A stretch of DNA of 64,000 nucleotides. Origin: Aminobacter carboxidus. Its GTDB lineage: Bacteria; Pseudomonadota; Alphaproteobacteria; Rhizobiales; Rhizobiaceae. The stretch is taken from positions 93,230-157,229 of the forward strand of contig NZ_JACZEP010000009.1 in assembly GCF_014863355.1 (NCBI RefSeq), written 5' to 3'. Below, in pieces: positions 10,001 to 17,892 of the stretch. Position 1 is the stretch's first letter, and every line of letters begins with the position of its first letter. The position numbers and the translations under genes are program-made. The notes beneath the pieces were generated by a model. It ran no database searches. It had not been told where the DNA came from and worked only from the letters and a program-made list of their open reading frames with translations.

Positions 10001-10184
10001 AGTAGCTCGTCGACACCGTGATGACAGGCCTGTCGACGTCGGGCAACTCGCGCACCTCGACGCCGTAGAAGGCGGCGAGGCCGGCAACGACGATCAGCGT
10101 GTTGATGACGAAGGCCAGCACCGGCCGGCGCACGAAAAGTGCGGTGATGCCTTTTTTGGCGTTGTCGTTTTGCATGGTGCTCAT
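7056..10184 (-). CDS. RND multidrug efflux pump, inner-membrane transporter (AcrB/HAE1 type)
   Basis: 1042 residues, the standard length for HAE1-type RND pumps. The N terminus FVRRPVLAFVINTLIVVAGLAAF is TM1. The proton-relay double Asp in TM4 is visible in ATGLVVDDAIVVLENIVRR (around residue 400). Two large periplasmic loops are each followed by TM bundles (TM7-12 from about 535). It exports drugs or other amphiphiles by proton antiport in a tripartite complex. It starts 14 bp after the adaptor gene with GGGAG before the ATG. No outer-membrane channel gene is present in the window, so a TolC-like partner must be encoded elsewhere. Confidence 0.95.
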   Translation of the reverse strand: MSTMQNDNAKKGITALFVRRPVLAFVINTLIVVAGLAAFYGVEVRELPDVDRPVITVSTSYSDAAAEIVDREVTAVVEGAVARVTGVKSISSSSSYGNSRVTVEFNDGVDLNVAASDMRDAVGRVTNSLPDDADAPRIVKADANADAVMRLAVTSDTMPVEDMTILVEDQIVDTLAAVDGVADVQTYGDRAKVFRVDIDQAKVASLGLTLADVSNALASVSFDAPAGSLTVGNQDLIVRASAAVTTPEAFESIIINGRTKLGDVATVTLGGDPGSTSLRSDGKTGIGIGIVRQAQSSTLDISKGVRAAAEKIQTTLPAGMTIRVTSDDATFVQGAIHEVEIALILSVTIVLIVIYAFLQDWRATLIPGFAMPVAMIGTIAGIYLAGFSVNILTLLALVLATGLVVDDAIVVLENIVRRRNEGMGPRAAAVLGTQEVFFAVVATTATLAAVFIPISFLPGQTGGLFREFGFVLAISVLLSSIVALSLCPMLASRMLTEKSIEHSHGGVLGKLGTKLAALYKRCLHACLNAPAIVILVSLLFAGAAYLAFGSVRQELTPTEDRSLVMLRVSAPQGVSLDYTASQLRRIEGLIEPLRKSGEIESTFVSAGMGNNKNSGFMVLSLAPWSERSRTQQEIAADILSRTSQVPGVRTTVGQPNSLGIRGAGNGLQVALIGNSYADLGAAAAKVLAEMEKDPRFRQPRLSTDANQPQLFVTVDRERASDLGIDITGLSPALQAMLDGRKITSVFIEDRSYDVKLVSTTNPINDSTDLENIFIRTTDGRFVPVSTIATLSERAVAPSLSREQQQRSVAITAGLADDFALGDALKQVEQIAAPVMPAGSRLMPLAEAATLNETSGSMLTIFGFAIVIILLVLAAQFESFVSAVIIMATVPLGLACAVFALILTGTSLNAYSQIGLVLLVGVMAKNGILVVEFANQLRDRGMGVRQAIEEAATIRLRPVMMTMICTVLGGLPLVLAQGAGAEARIALGWVIVGGLGLATVSTLFLTPVAYLLLGRFITPKVAEESRLKRELEEAAYTGVEPAE

Positions 10185-10198
10185 GTCAGCGCTCCCGC

Positions 10199-11347
10199 TC
10201 AGGAGCCGCTGCCGGCGGGCTCGCGGCCGGCAATCAGCAGTTCAGCCCCTTCGCGCACCGTGTGGATGCCTTCGGTCACCACCTTGTCGCCTGTTGTCAG
10301 TGCCGCCTGCACCAGCACGCTGTCGGTGTTGCGCTGGATGATGCGCACTGGCACGCGCTTGGCCTTGCCATTATCGAGCGCCCAGACGAATGCACCATTG
10401 CCGCCCCACTGGATCGCCAGCGGATCGACCGAGGGATAGGTGTCGCCGGGAAACTGCATCGCGACCTGGAACGACATGCCGGCGCGCAGCGCATCGTCGT
10501 CGTTGTCGAGGCGGGCCTGGATGCGCAGCGTGCGGCTCTGCTCGTCGAGCCGGTTGTCGACCGCACTGACTTCGCCTTCGAACACCCGGCCGGGGCGGGC
10601 GACCGAGCTTGCGGTCAGCGGCGCGCCGACTGAAATCAGCCCGGTGAAACGCTCCGGCACCCAGATGTCGACGATGATCCGCGAACGGTCGTCGATGGTG
10701 GCGATGGTGGTCTGGCTGGTGACATAGTTGCCGGCTTCGACGGGCAGGATGCCGACGATGCCGGCGATCGGTGCGGTGATTGTGCGGCGGTCGAGCGCCA
10801 GCGCTGCGTCACGCACGCCAAGACGGGCATTGTCGAGGGCAAGCTCGGCTTCCCTGAGCTGCACGGCACTTGCCGTGTTGGTGACGCGCAGCGCCTTGAT
10901 GCGTTCCAGTGCCGCCTCGGCGTCGCCCTGGGCGATGCGGGCGCGTTCGAGCGCGATCTCTTCGGAATCCGCATCGAGCTTGGCGATGACGGTGCCAGCC
11001 TCAATCTTCTCGCCGGCGCTGACGGAGATTTCGGTAAGCCGCCCTGAGGCATAGGGGTTGATGACGACCGAGTTCAGCGCCCGGCCGGTGCCGATCGCCG
11101 AGAGCCGGTCGTTGATCGTGCCCGTGGCCACTGTCTGGGTGACGACCGGCGTCTGTGGCTGACCGCCCCGATTGCCGCCCTGGCGGTTGCCGCCGCGCGC
11201 CGTCTGTGGCTGTTCGGTCTTGGCCTGGGCCCAGTCGATGCCCCAACTGGCCAGAACCGTGCGCGAGCTCGGCACCAGCAGCACCCATCCGGCGGCTGCC
11301 GCAAGTACAATGACAATTGCCAAGACAATCTGCTTCCAGGCGGCCAT
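10199..11347 (-). CDS. RND efflux periplasmic adaptor (membrane fusion protein)
   Basis: 382 residues from the ATG at 11347, chosen because it has CCGGAG 7-8 bp upstream and starts directly with the membrane anchor (AAWKQIVLAIVIVLAAAAGWVLLV). An upstream in-frame ATG would add 28 unlikely residues. A Gln/Gly/Asn-rich linker follows (about residues 45-70). Next are the lipoyl half-motif INPYASGRLTEISVSAGEKIEAGTVIA, a coiled-coil hairpin with ALERIKALRVTNTASAVQLREAELALDNARL, and beta-barrel strands ending in GAELLIAGREPAGSGS. It links the pump at 7056-10184 to an outer-membrane channel and is first in that two-gene operon. Confidence 0.93.
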   Translation of the reverse strand: MAAWKQIVLAIVIVLAAAAGWVLLVPSSRTVLASWGIDWAQAKTEQPQTARGGNRQGGNRGGQPQTPVVTQTVATGTINDRLSAIGTGRALNSVVINPYASGRLTEISVSAGEKIEAGTVIAKLDADSEEIALERARIAQGDAEAALERIKALRVTNTASAVQLREAELALDNARLGVRDAALALDRRTITAPIAGIVGILPVEAGNYVTSQTTIATIDDRSRIIVDIWVPERFTGLISVGAPLTASSVARPGRVFEGEVSAVDNRLDEQSRTLRIQARLDNDDDALRAGMSFQVAMQFPGDTYPSVDPLAIQWGGNGAFVWALDNGKAKRVPVRIIQRNTDSVLVQAALTTGDKVVTEGIHTVREGAELLIAGREPAGSGS

Positions 11348-11568
11348 GCGTACTCCGGTCTGCTGCGTTTTCGTTCCGCTCGGGAACACGTGGCTTCTCA
11401 TTGCTGGCAAAGCACTGCGCCGTCGCCGCATCTTGCCAAGGGATCGTTCGTCGGCAACCGGACGCGGACGGGCGCGCCAGTATAGCCTAGTTCGTCAGCG
11501 GAGGATTAGGGCAAATCTTGGCGCGTAGCACATTAAATCTGCGTAATAATTGCCGGATTGGCTCTGGT

Positions 11569-12402
11569 TCAACGCAGATCCTCGATCGCGCGAATGCGCT
11601 TTGCGCCCTCGCTTTCGAGCTGGCGCGTCAGCGCGCCGATCACCGCTTCGGCGGCGACGAACAGCGACGCCGACGAGTCCCAGGCCGAAGGCACCGCCGT
11701 GCGCCCCGCAACGACGTGGCGGGCGAAGCGCGCGATCGGCGACAGCCACTGGTCGGTGAACAGGACGATCGTCGCGCCCCTGTTGTGGGCCTTTTCGGCA
11801 AAGCGGATCAGGCTGTCCTGGTAGCGGCGGATGTCGAAGATCAGCAGCGTGTCGCGCTTGCCCATGTCGATCAGCCTGTCGCGCCACAGGCTTTCCTGGC
11901 CGACGAGATGGGTGACGTTGGGCCGGATCAGGTTGAGATGCGCTGCCATATAGCGTGCCAGCGGATCGGTGAAGCGGCCGCCGACGAGATAGACATGCGC
12001 CTTCGGGCTGGCGAGCTGGGCCACGATGTCGGCGAGCTGCCGCTCGGAAATATGCCTGAATGTCTCGCGGATGTTTTCGAGCACCGCCTCCAGGATAGGG
12101 GCCGTCGAAGCGGGCAGGGGCGATTGCGTGGTGTTGGTGCGCGAGGCCGGCGACTGCAGCTGTGCCGCCAGCTCGTCCTGCAATGCTGACTGGAATTCGG
12201 GATAGTTCTGGAAGCCGAGCCTGGAGACGAAACGCAGGATGGTCGGCGAGGAAACGCCCGCCTGCTGGGAGAATTCGGCGACTGTTTTCAGGCCGATCAG
12301 CGGGTAGGATGCGATCAGCGTCTGCGCTGCCCGGCGCTCGCCGGCAGGCATGGTGTCGATCTTTTCGGTGATAAGTTCGGCAACGCTCGAAACCATCTGC
12401 AT
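11569..12402 (-). CDS. MurR/RpiR-family transcriptional regulator
   Basis: 277 residues from the ATG at 12402, preceded by AAGGCAGG. An in-frame ATG at 12471 would extend it by 23 residues. The N-terminal HTH_6 domain (LIGLKTVAEFSQQAGVSSPTILRFVSRLGFQNYPEF) is followed by a SIS domain that normally binds a phosphosugar or other small ligand (VYLVGGRFTDPLARYM, DTLLIFDIRRY, IVLFTD). It is divergent from the amidohydrolase/TRAP/ligase operon at 12556 and is the likely regulator of that operon. The imperfect repeat TGAAATGACATTTGA upstream of its start could be an operator, but this is weak. Confidence 0.9.
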   Translation of the reverse strand: MQMVSSVAELITEKIDTMPAGERRAAQTLIASYPLIGLKTVAEFSQQAGVSSPTILRFVSRLGFQNYPEFQSALQDELAAQLQSPASRTNTTQSPLPASTAPILEAVLENIRETFRHISERQLADIVAQLASPKAHVYLVGGRFTDPLARYMAAHLNLIRPNVTHLVGQESLWRDRLIDMGKRDTLLIFDIRRYQDSLIRFAEKAHNRGATIVLFTDQWLSPIARFARHVVAGRTAVPSAWDSSASLFVAAEAVIGALTRQLESEGAKRIRAIEDLR

Positions 12403-12555
12403 CCCTGCCTTATCTGTTGCCGCCCTGGCCCAGCGCTCCGTCTGGTTCAGGCCTGAAATGACATTTGACAAACTCTTCCAAAGTGTATGAAATCATCCAT
12501 AGGGGCGCAATGAACAAAAATACGTAACATACGATACGGCCCCGGGGATGACTGA

Positions 12556-13353
12556 ATGGGATCGGGCCTAGCCGCTGCGCGTGCAATGTCGAATGCCGTC
12601 CGGGTGACAAACCGGGCCGGGCGCAGCCCCTTTGTCATCCTGTGCGACCACGCGTCCAACCATCTGCCTGCTGGCTTTGGCACGCTCGGTCTCGATGCGT
12701 CAGAGATGCTGCGCCACATCGCCTGGGATCCCGGCGCCTTGCCTGTCGCCCAGCGCCTGGCCGAGGGTCTCGATGCGACGCTTGTCGAATCCTGCGTGTC
12801 GCGGCTTGCCATCGACTGCAACCGCCCGCTCGGCGCCCACGATCTGATCCCGGAGATCAGCGAAACCACCGCCATACCTGGAAACACGGCACTTTCGCCC
12901 ACTCAGCGCGAGGCGCGAATTGCGCTATCTTGGCGCCCGTTCCACGATGCGATCGACGAGGTCGTTGCGGAACGGCTCCGCGACGAGCGGGAGACGAGAC
13001 TGGTGTCTGTCCATTCCTTCACTCCTGTCTACAAGGGCGTTTCGCGCCCCTGGCACATTGGCATCATCCATGACGAGGACGCTCGGCTTGCCGCGCCGCT
13101 GATCGCAGCACTGCAAGGGCTCGACGGCATAACAGTCGGCGTCAATGAGCCATACGCGCCGGCCGACCGCGTCTACTTCACCCTGGAACACCACGGCCGG
13201 TCGCGCGGCCTGCCGTGCGCGATGATCGAAATCCGCAACGACGAAATTTCGGCTCCGGCCGGGCAGCGGAAATGGGCGGATCTGCTCACGGGCATCTTTG
13301 CAGAGCTCGAACCGGAAGCGGGTGAAGCCGCTCCCTACCAGGCAAGCGCCTGA
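12556..13353 (+). CDS. N-formylglutamate amidohydrolase family enzyme
   Basis: 265 residues. The FGase family blocks are present: ILCDHASNHLP (residues 28-38), SRLAIDCNRP (82-91), VSVHSFTP (150-157), LEHHGRSRG (200-208) and MIEIRNDE (223-230). These supply the metal-binding and catalytic His/Asp/Glu residues. Family members hydrolyse N-formyl-L-glutamate in histidine degradation (HutG), but no hut genes are here. It is instead first in an operon with a TRAP transporter, a glutamine-synthetase-like ligase and aldehyde/alcohol dehydrogenases. It could therefore hydrolyse an N-acyl or gamma-glutamyl amide. The start at 12556 has GGGGA upstream; 12586 is an alternative without a clear ribosome-binding site. 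Confidence 0.88.
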   Translation: MGSGLAAARAMSNAVRVTNRAGRSPFVILCDHASNHLPAGFGTLGLDASEMLRHIAWDPGALPVAQRLAEGLDATLVESCVSRLAIDCNRPLGAHDLIPEISETTAIPGNTALSPTQREARIALSWRPFHDAIDEVVAERLRDERETRLVSVHSFTPVYKGVSRPWHIGIIHDEDARLAAPLIAALQGLDGITVGVNEPYAPADRVYFTLEHHGRSRGLPCAMIEIRNDEISAPAGQRKWADLLTGIFAELEPEAGEAAPYQASA

Positions 13354-13379
13354 CAACTGGCCGAACGGAGAACGAGTCA

Positions 13380-13892
13380 TTGCCGAATGCCGCAATTCTA
13401 TTCGTCCGGTACGTCGATGCGATGAACCATCGCATCGGCCGTGGCGCCATGTATCTGCTCTATGTGATGGGCGCGATCCTGCTCGGCTCGACGATTTCGC
13501 GGCTGCTGCTTGGTGTACCCTTCAACTGGGCGCTTGAGATGTCGCAGTTCATCCTTTCCGCCTACTATCTTCTGGGCGGCGCCTATACGATGCAGCTCGG
13601 CGGACACGTACGCATGGACCTGTTCTACAGCAGGCTCGCCGCTCGCAAGCGGGCTGTCACCGACGCGATCACCGTTCTTTTCGTCATATTCTATCTTGTG
13701 GTGCTCCTCGGCGGTGGCGTCTCCAGTACGAACTACGCCATCGTCTACGGCCAGCAGAACTACTCTGCCTGGGCCCCCGTGCTGTGGCCGATCAAAGTGA
13801 TCATGACATTCGGGGTCTTCATGCTGCTGCTGCAGTGCATCTCCAGTTTCTTCAAGGACGTCGCGGCAGCGCGCGGAAGGCCGATCGCATGA
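13380..13892 (+). CDS. TRAP transporter small membrane subunit (DctQ type)
   Basis: 170 residues with four hydrophobic helices (about 24-45, 55-75, 95-117 and 138-158), the DctQ architecture. The segment NWALEMSQFILSAYYLLGGAYTMQLGGHVRMDLFY is characteristic: the conserved E(M)SQF...H(V)R(M)D pattern of small TRAP subunits. It partners the large permease whose ATG overlaps its stop by 4 bp. Na+-driven TRAP systems import carboxylates and other small acids. It starts 26 bp after the amidohydrolase gene, so the two are in one operon. Confidence 0.93.
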   Translation: MPNAAILFVRYVDAMNHRIGRGAMYLLYVMGAILLGSTISRLLLGVPFNWALEMSQFILSAYYLLGGAYTMQLGGHVRMDLFYSRLAARKRAVTDAITVLFVIFYLVVLLGGGVSSTNYAIVYGQQNYSAWAPVLWPIKVIMTFGVFMLLLQCISSFFKDVAAARGRPIA

Positions 13893-15214
13893 GTTCGGAG
13901 TTCATTACCCTCTTCATGTTCGGAACCATGATGGTGCTGCTGTTTACCGGGCAGCGCGTGTTCGGCGTCATTGGTTTTGTTGGCTCGGCCGCGGCGCTTT
14001 GGCTGTGGGGCCAGGGCTCGTTCGAAATGCCGTTCAATGCCGCCTTTCAGGTGCTCAACTGGTATCCTCTGATCACCGTGCCGTTTTTCATCTTCATGGG
14101 CTACATGCTCTCGGAATCGGGCATGGCGAGCAATCTTTACCGGCTCTTCCACGTCTGGTTCGGGCCGGTGCGAGGCGGGCTGGCGCTCGGCACGATCGGT
14201 CTCATGGTGTTGATTGCGGCGCTGAACGGCCTGTCGGTCGCCGGCATGGCAATCGGCGCGACCATCGCGCTGCCGCAACTGCTTCGCCATGGCTACGACA
14301 AAGTCATGGTGACAGGCGTCGTGCAGGCCGGCTCCTCGCTCGGGATCCTGATACCGCCCAGCGTCGTGCTGGTGCTGTTTGCCATGATCGCGCGCCAGCC
14401 GGTTCTCGACCTCTGGTTGGCGGGCGTCGGCCCCGGCCTGCTGATGGCCGTCATCTTTGCCGCCTATGTCGCCATCCGCTGCTACTTCCAGCCGGAGATT
14501 GGTCCTGCGCTGCCGGCGGAAGAGCGGGCAGAGATCACCTGGTCGGAAAAGTTCGGGCTGCTGCGTGCCGGCCTGCTGCCAATCGCCATCTTCGCCATCA
14601 TGATGGGGCTGTTCCTGACCGGCACCACCAGCTTGGTTGAAAGCTCGGCGGTTGGTGCGGCGCTTGCCATGGTGGCAGCCTGGCTGTCAGGGAACCTCGA
14701 CCGCAAGGTCTTCGAGGAATCGACGCGCAACACGCTGTCGATCAGCTGCATGTTCCTGTGGATCATCCTCGGCGCGCTTTGCTTCAGCTCGGTCTATGAC
14801 GGGCTTGGCGCAGTGAAGGCCGTCAAAACAGTGCTGGTCGATACCTGGGATTTCGAGCCCTGGACAATTCTGGTGTTGATGCTCCTGTCCTTTGTCGTGA
14901 TGGGCATGTTCCTCGACGACACCGCCATGCTGGTGATCGTCGCTCCGCTCTATATCCCGCTCGTCATCAGTCTGGGTTTCAATCCGATCTGGTTCGGCAT
15001 CCTTTACACGATCACCTGCCAGATCGCCTACATCACCCCGCCGTTTGGCTACAATCTGTTCCTGATGCGGGCCATGGCGCCACCGGAGATCACGCTGGGC
15101 GACATCTACCGATCCATCGTGCCCTTTGTCGCGCTGATGGTATTGTCGCTGGTACTCATCATGGTCTTTCCGCAGATTGCACTCTGGCTGCCGTCGCAGG
15201 TCACGGGCCGGTGA
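13889..15214 (+). CDS. TRAP transporter large permease subunit (DctM type)
   Basis: 441 residues from the ATG at 13889, which overlaps the DctQ stop (ATGA). It is hydrophobic throughout, with 12 or more helices. Family landmarks include NGLSVAGMAIGATIALPQLLRHGYDKVMVTGVVQAGSSLGILIPPSVVLVLFAMI (about 110-165) and the C-terminal FLDDTAMLVIVAPLYIPLV...TPPFGYNLFLMRAMAPPEITLGDIYRSI. It forms the substrate- and Na+-conducting pore with the small subunit and takes substrate from the binding protein at 15302. A short frame extending upstream to 13784 is not used. Confidence 0.95.
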   Translation: MSSEFITLFMFGTMMVLLFTGQRVFGVIGFVGSAAALWLWGQGSFEMPFNAAFQVLNWYPLITVPFFIFMGYMLSESGMASNLYRLFHVWFGPVRGGLALGTIGLMVLIAALNGLSVAGMAIGATIALPQLLRHGYDKVMVTGVVQAGSSLGILIPPSVVLVLFAMIARQPVLDLWLAGVGPGLLMAVIFAAYVAIRCYFQPEIGPALPAEERAEITWSEKFGLLRAGLLPIAIFAIMMGLFLTGTTSLVESSAVGAALAMVAAWLSGNLDRKVFEESTRNTLSISCMFLWIILGALCFSSVYDGLGAVKAVKTVLVDTWDFEPWTILVLMLLSFVVMGMFLDDTAMLVIVAPLYIPLVISLGFNPIWFGILYTITCQIAYITPPFGYNLFLMRAMAPPEITLGDIYRSIVPFVALMVLSLVLIMVFPQIALWLPSQVTGR

Positions 15215-15301
15215 GGCCGGCATGACGGAAAGGGGAGGAGACGGCACCGAAAGAACTGGCATCCCGAAATGTGAACGAAGCAAGCAATGGGAGTAAGTGA
15301 G

Positions 15302-16366
15302 ATGGACGACAGGAAGACCCTTAACAAGCGTGAGTTTCTTCGGAAATCCGTGCTGGCGAGTGCGGGCGCTGTTGGCGCCACCGCGCTGGCCACGCCCTAT
15401 GTGAAGGCGCAGAGCCCGATCAAGTGGCGTATGCAGACCTACGCCGGGCCGGCATTGGCCGAGCACGTGGTCAAGAACTCGATCGACTGGTTCAACAAGG
15501 CCGCCAATGGCGAGATGGAGATCGAGCTCTACACGGCTGACCAGCTTGTTCCGCACGGCGAACTTTTCCGCGCTGTCCAGTCTGGCACGATCGACTTTGC
15601 CCAGAGCGACGACGACTCGGCCGCTGCGCCCGTTGACGTCCGGGTATTCGGCGCCTACTTCCCGCTCGCCTCGCGCTACTCTCTCGACGTTCCGGCGCTC
15701 TGGCATTGGCACGGACTCAAGGAAGTCTGGGAGGAGGCTTATGCCGAGATTCCGGATGTCACCTGGCTCAGCACGGGTTCATGGGACCCCTGCAACTTCG
15801 GCACCACCAAGCCGATCAAGTCGCTGGCCGACCTCAAGGGCCTCAGGGTCTACACCTTTCCGACCGGCGGACAGTTCCTGTCCAAGTTCGGCGTCGTGCC
15901 GGTGTCGCTACCCTACGAGGACGTCCAGCCGGCGATCCAGACCGGCGAGCTGGACGGCGTATGCTGGTGCGGCATTACCGAAATGCACACGGTGGGCTGG
16001 GCCGACGTCTTGAAGTACTTCTTGACCAACCCGCTGTCAGGCGCCTGGGCCGGCTCCTACTTCGTCAACACCGAGAAGTGGAAGGCCGTCCCCGAACACC
16101 TGCAGCAGCTTCTGCGCATGGCGATCGACAGTTCGCACTACTACCGGCTGCATTGGTACTGGGCCGGCGAGGCAAACTACCGCAACACCGGAAAGCTCGA
16201 ACTGACCACCATCCCCGACGCCGAATGGAAGCAGGTCGAGGACGAGGCGAAGAAGTTCTGGGATGAGGTCGCTGGCCAGAGCCCGCGGAGCGCCAAGGTC
16301 GTTGAGATCATCAAGAAGTACAACGATTCGATGATCAAGGCCGGCCCGCCCTATCGTTACGGCTGA
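15302..16366 (+). CDS. TRAP transporter solute-binding protein (DctP family)
   Basis: 354 residues. The start at 15302 has GGGAG at 15289-15293, 8 bp away; the ATG at 15287 lacks a ribosome-binding site. The export signal is Tat-like with Lys-Arg instead of Arg-Arg (NKREFLRKSVLASAGAVGATAL), ending near AQS at about 38. The mature protein has DctP motifs: YTADQLVPHGELFRAVQSGTIDFAQ, GLRVYTFPTGGQFLSKFGVVPVSLPYEDVQPAIQTGELDGVCW and a W-rich C-terminal region. The subgroup resembles the large DctP proteins for organic acids. The ligand cannot be read from sequence; the operon suggests an amide, amine or amino-alcohol derivative. Confidence 0.93.
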   Translation: MDDRKTLNKREFLRKSVLASAGAVGATALATPYVKAQSPIKWRMQTYAGPALAEHVVKNSIDWFNKAANGEMEIELYTADQLVPHGELFRAVQSGTIDFAQSDDDSAAAPVDVRVFGAYFPLASRYSLDVPALWHWHGLKEVWEEAYAEIPDVTWLSTGSWDPCNFGTTKPIKSLADLKGLRVYTFPTGGQFLSKFGVVPVSLPYEDVQPAIQTGELDGVCWCGITEMHTVGWADVLKYFLTNPLSGAWAGSYFVNTEKWKAVPEHLQQLLRMAIDSSHYYRLHWYWAGEANYRNTGKLELTTIPDAEWKQVEDEAKKFWDEVAGQSPRSAKVVEIIKKYNDSMIKAGPPYRYG

Positions 16367-16386
16367 GCAGCCATCTCGGAAAACAG

Positions 16387-16412
16387 GTCCGTCCGCGTGT
16401 GCGGGCGGACCG
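16387..16412 (+). terminator. Intercistronic hairpin after the TRAP binding-protein gene
   Basis: GGTCCGTCCGC-GTGT-GCGGGCGGACC forms an 11-bp stem with one G-U pair and a 4-nt loop, with no U-tract. Its place 20 bp after a binding-protein gene and before the next operon gene suits an mRNA-stabilising or attenuating hairpin better than a full terminator. Confidence 0.55.
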
Positions 16413-16447
16413 CCCATACGCAAGTTTCAAACGCCCAGGAGCAGTAA

Positions 16448-17818
16448 ATGGCCGGAAATCTTACATTCGATCAGCTGAAATCGGCAGTGGCCGCCGGCGA
16501 GATCGATACTGTGCTCGCTTGCGCCGTCGACATGCAGGGGCGTCTGATCGGCAAGCGGTTTTTGGCCAAGTACTTTGTTGAGTCCGCCTATGACGAGACC
16601 CACGGCTGCAACTATTTGCTGGCCAACGACATCGATATGGAGCCGGTGCCCGGCTACAAGGCGGCAAGCTGGTCGAAGGGCTATGGCGATTTCGTCATGA
16701 AGCCCGACCTCAACACCATCCGCAACGTGCCCTGGCTCGAAAAGACGGCGCTGCTGCTCTGCGACCTCAAGGATCGCCACACGCATGAGGATCTGGCGCA
16801 TTCGCCGCGCGGCATCCTGCGCAAGCAGGTCAAGCGGCTGCAGGATCGCGGCTATCTCGCCTATTTCGCCTCCGAGCTCGAATTCTACCTGTTTTCCGAA
16901 ACCTACGATTCGGCGCGCGCCAAGCATTGGCAGAATCTCGACACCGCATCGCCCTATATCGGCGACTACCTGATCGGCATCACCACCAAGGAAGAAGGCG
17001 TCATGCGCCGGCTTCGCAACGACATGGAAGCCGCCGGCATCCCGATCGAAAACTCCAAGGGCGAGTGGGGCCCAGGCCAGGAAGAGATCAACGTCCGCTA
17101 TGCCGAAGTGCTTGAGATGGCCGATCGCCATGTCATCTTGAAGAACGGCGCCAAGGAAATCGCAGCTAGCGAAGGCAAGGCGATCTCCTTCATGTCGAAA
17201 TACAATTACGGCCTCGCCGGCAACTCCAGCCACATCCACAATTCGCTGTGGAGTGCCGACGGCAAGACGCCGCTGTTCTACGAAAAAGGTGCCGAGTGGA
17301 CGTTGTCCAAGCTCGGCCAGCAATGGTCGGCCGGCCAGCTCAAATATGCCCAGGAGTTCACCTGGTTCCTGGCGCCCTACATCAATTCCTACAAGCGCTT
17401 CCAGTCGGGCACTTTCGCGCCGACCAAGATCATGTGGAGCGAGGACAACCGCACTGCCGGCTTCCGTCTCTGCGGCGAGGGCACCAAGGGCATCCGCATG
17501 GAGTGCCGTATCGGCGGCGCCGACCTCAACCCCTATCTCGCCTTCGCCGCGCTGATCGCCGCCGGCCTTGCCGGCATCGACGAGAAGCTCGAGCTGCAGA
17601 AGCCGTTTGTCGGCGACGCCTATCAGGCTGCCAGCCTGCCCGAAATTCCCAAGACCCTGCGCGATGCCACCGAGACCCTGGCGTCATCGAAGATGCTGCG
17701 GGAAGCGCTCGGCGAGGAGGTCGTCGAGCACTACGTCCACACCGCGCGATGGGAGCAGTTCGAATACGACCGCCGCATCACCGACTGGGAGCTGCACAGA
17801 GGCTTCGAGCGGTACTAA
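16448..17818 (+). CDS. Glutamine synthetase family protein (gamma-glutamyl ligase type)
   Basis: 456 residues, the size of PuuA-like gamma-glutamyl ligases. Catalytic blocks are ASELEFYLF (141-149), GEWGPGQEEINVRYAEVLEMADRHV (205-229), GNSSHIHNSLW (258-268), LAPYINSYKRF (308-318) and RMECRIGGADLNPYLA (350-365). These are the metal, glutamate and ATP ligands of the GS barrel, with no adenylylation-site loop typical of GlnA. Such enzymes condense glutamate with an amine (putrescine, ethanolamine, other monoamines or polyamines) using ATP. With the two dehydrogenases downstream and the amidohydrolase upstream, a gamma-glutamylated substrate is likely. It starts 81 bp after the TRAP binding protein, behind a hairpin. 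Confidence 0.93.
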   Translation: MAGNLTFDQLKSAVAAGEIDTVLACAVDMQGRLIGKRFLAKYFVESAYDETHGCNYLLANDIDMEPVPGYKAASWSKGYGDFVMKPDLNTIRNVPWLEKTALLLCDLKDRHTHEDLAHSPRGILRKQVKRLQDRGYLAYFASELEFYLFSETYDSARAKHWQNLDTASPYIGDYLIGITTKEEGVMRRLRNDMEAAGIPIENSKGEWGPGQEEINVRYAEVLEMADRHVILKNGAKEIAASEGKAISFMSKYNYGLAGNSSHIHNSLWSADGKTPLFYEKGAEWTLSKLGQQWSAGQLKYAQEFTWFLAPYINSYKRFQSGTFAPTKIMWSEDNRTAGFRLCGEGTKGIRMECRIGGADLNPYLAFAALIAAGLAGIDEKLELQKPFVGDAYQAASLPEIPKTLRDATETLASSKMLREALGEEVVEHYVHTARWEQFEYDRRITDWELHRGFERY

Positions 17819-17892
17819 AGTCATCATCATTGCGTGACCTTCCCTTGGGCCTGCCGGCCAGGGGAGGGTGTTGAACTTGGAAGGACAAAAAC

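Noticed and set aside
12455..12470. TGAAATGACATTTGA as an RpiR operator
   Set aside because: It is an imperfect single palindrome with no second copy in the window; noted only in the regulator entry.
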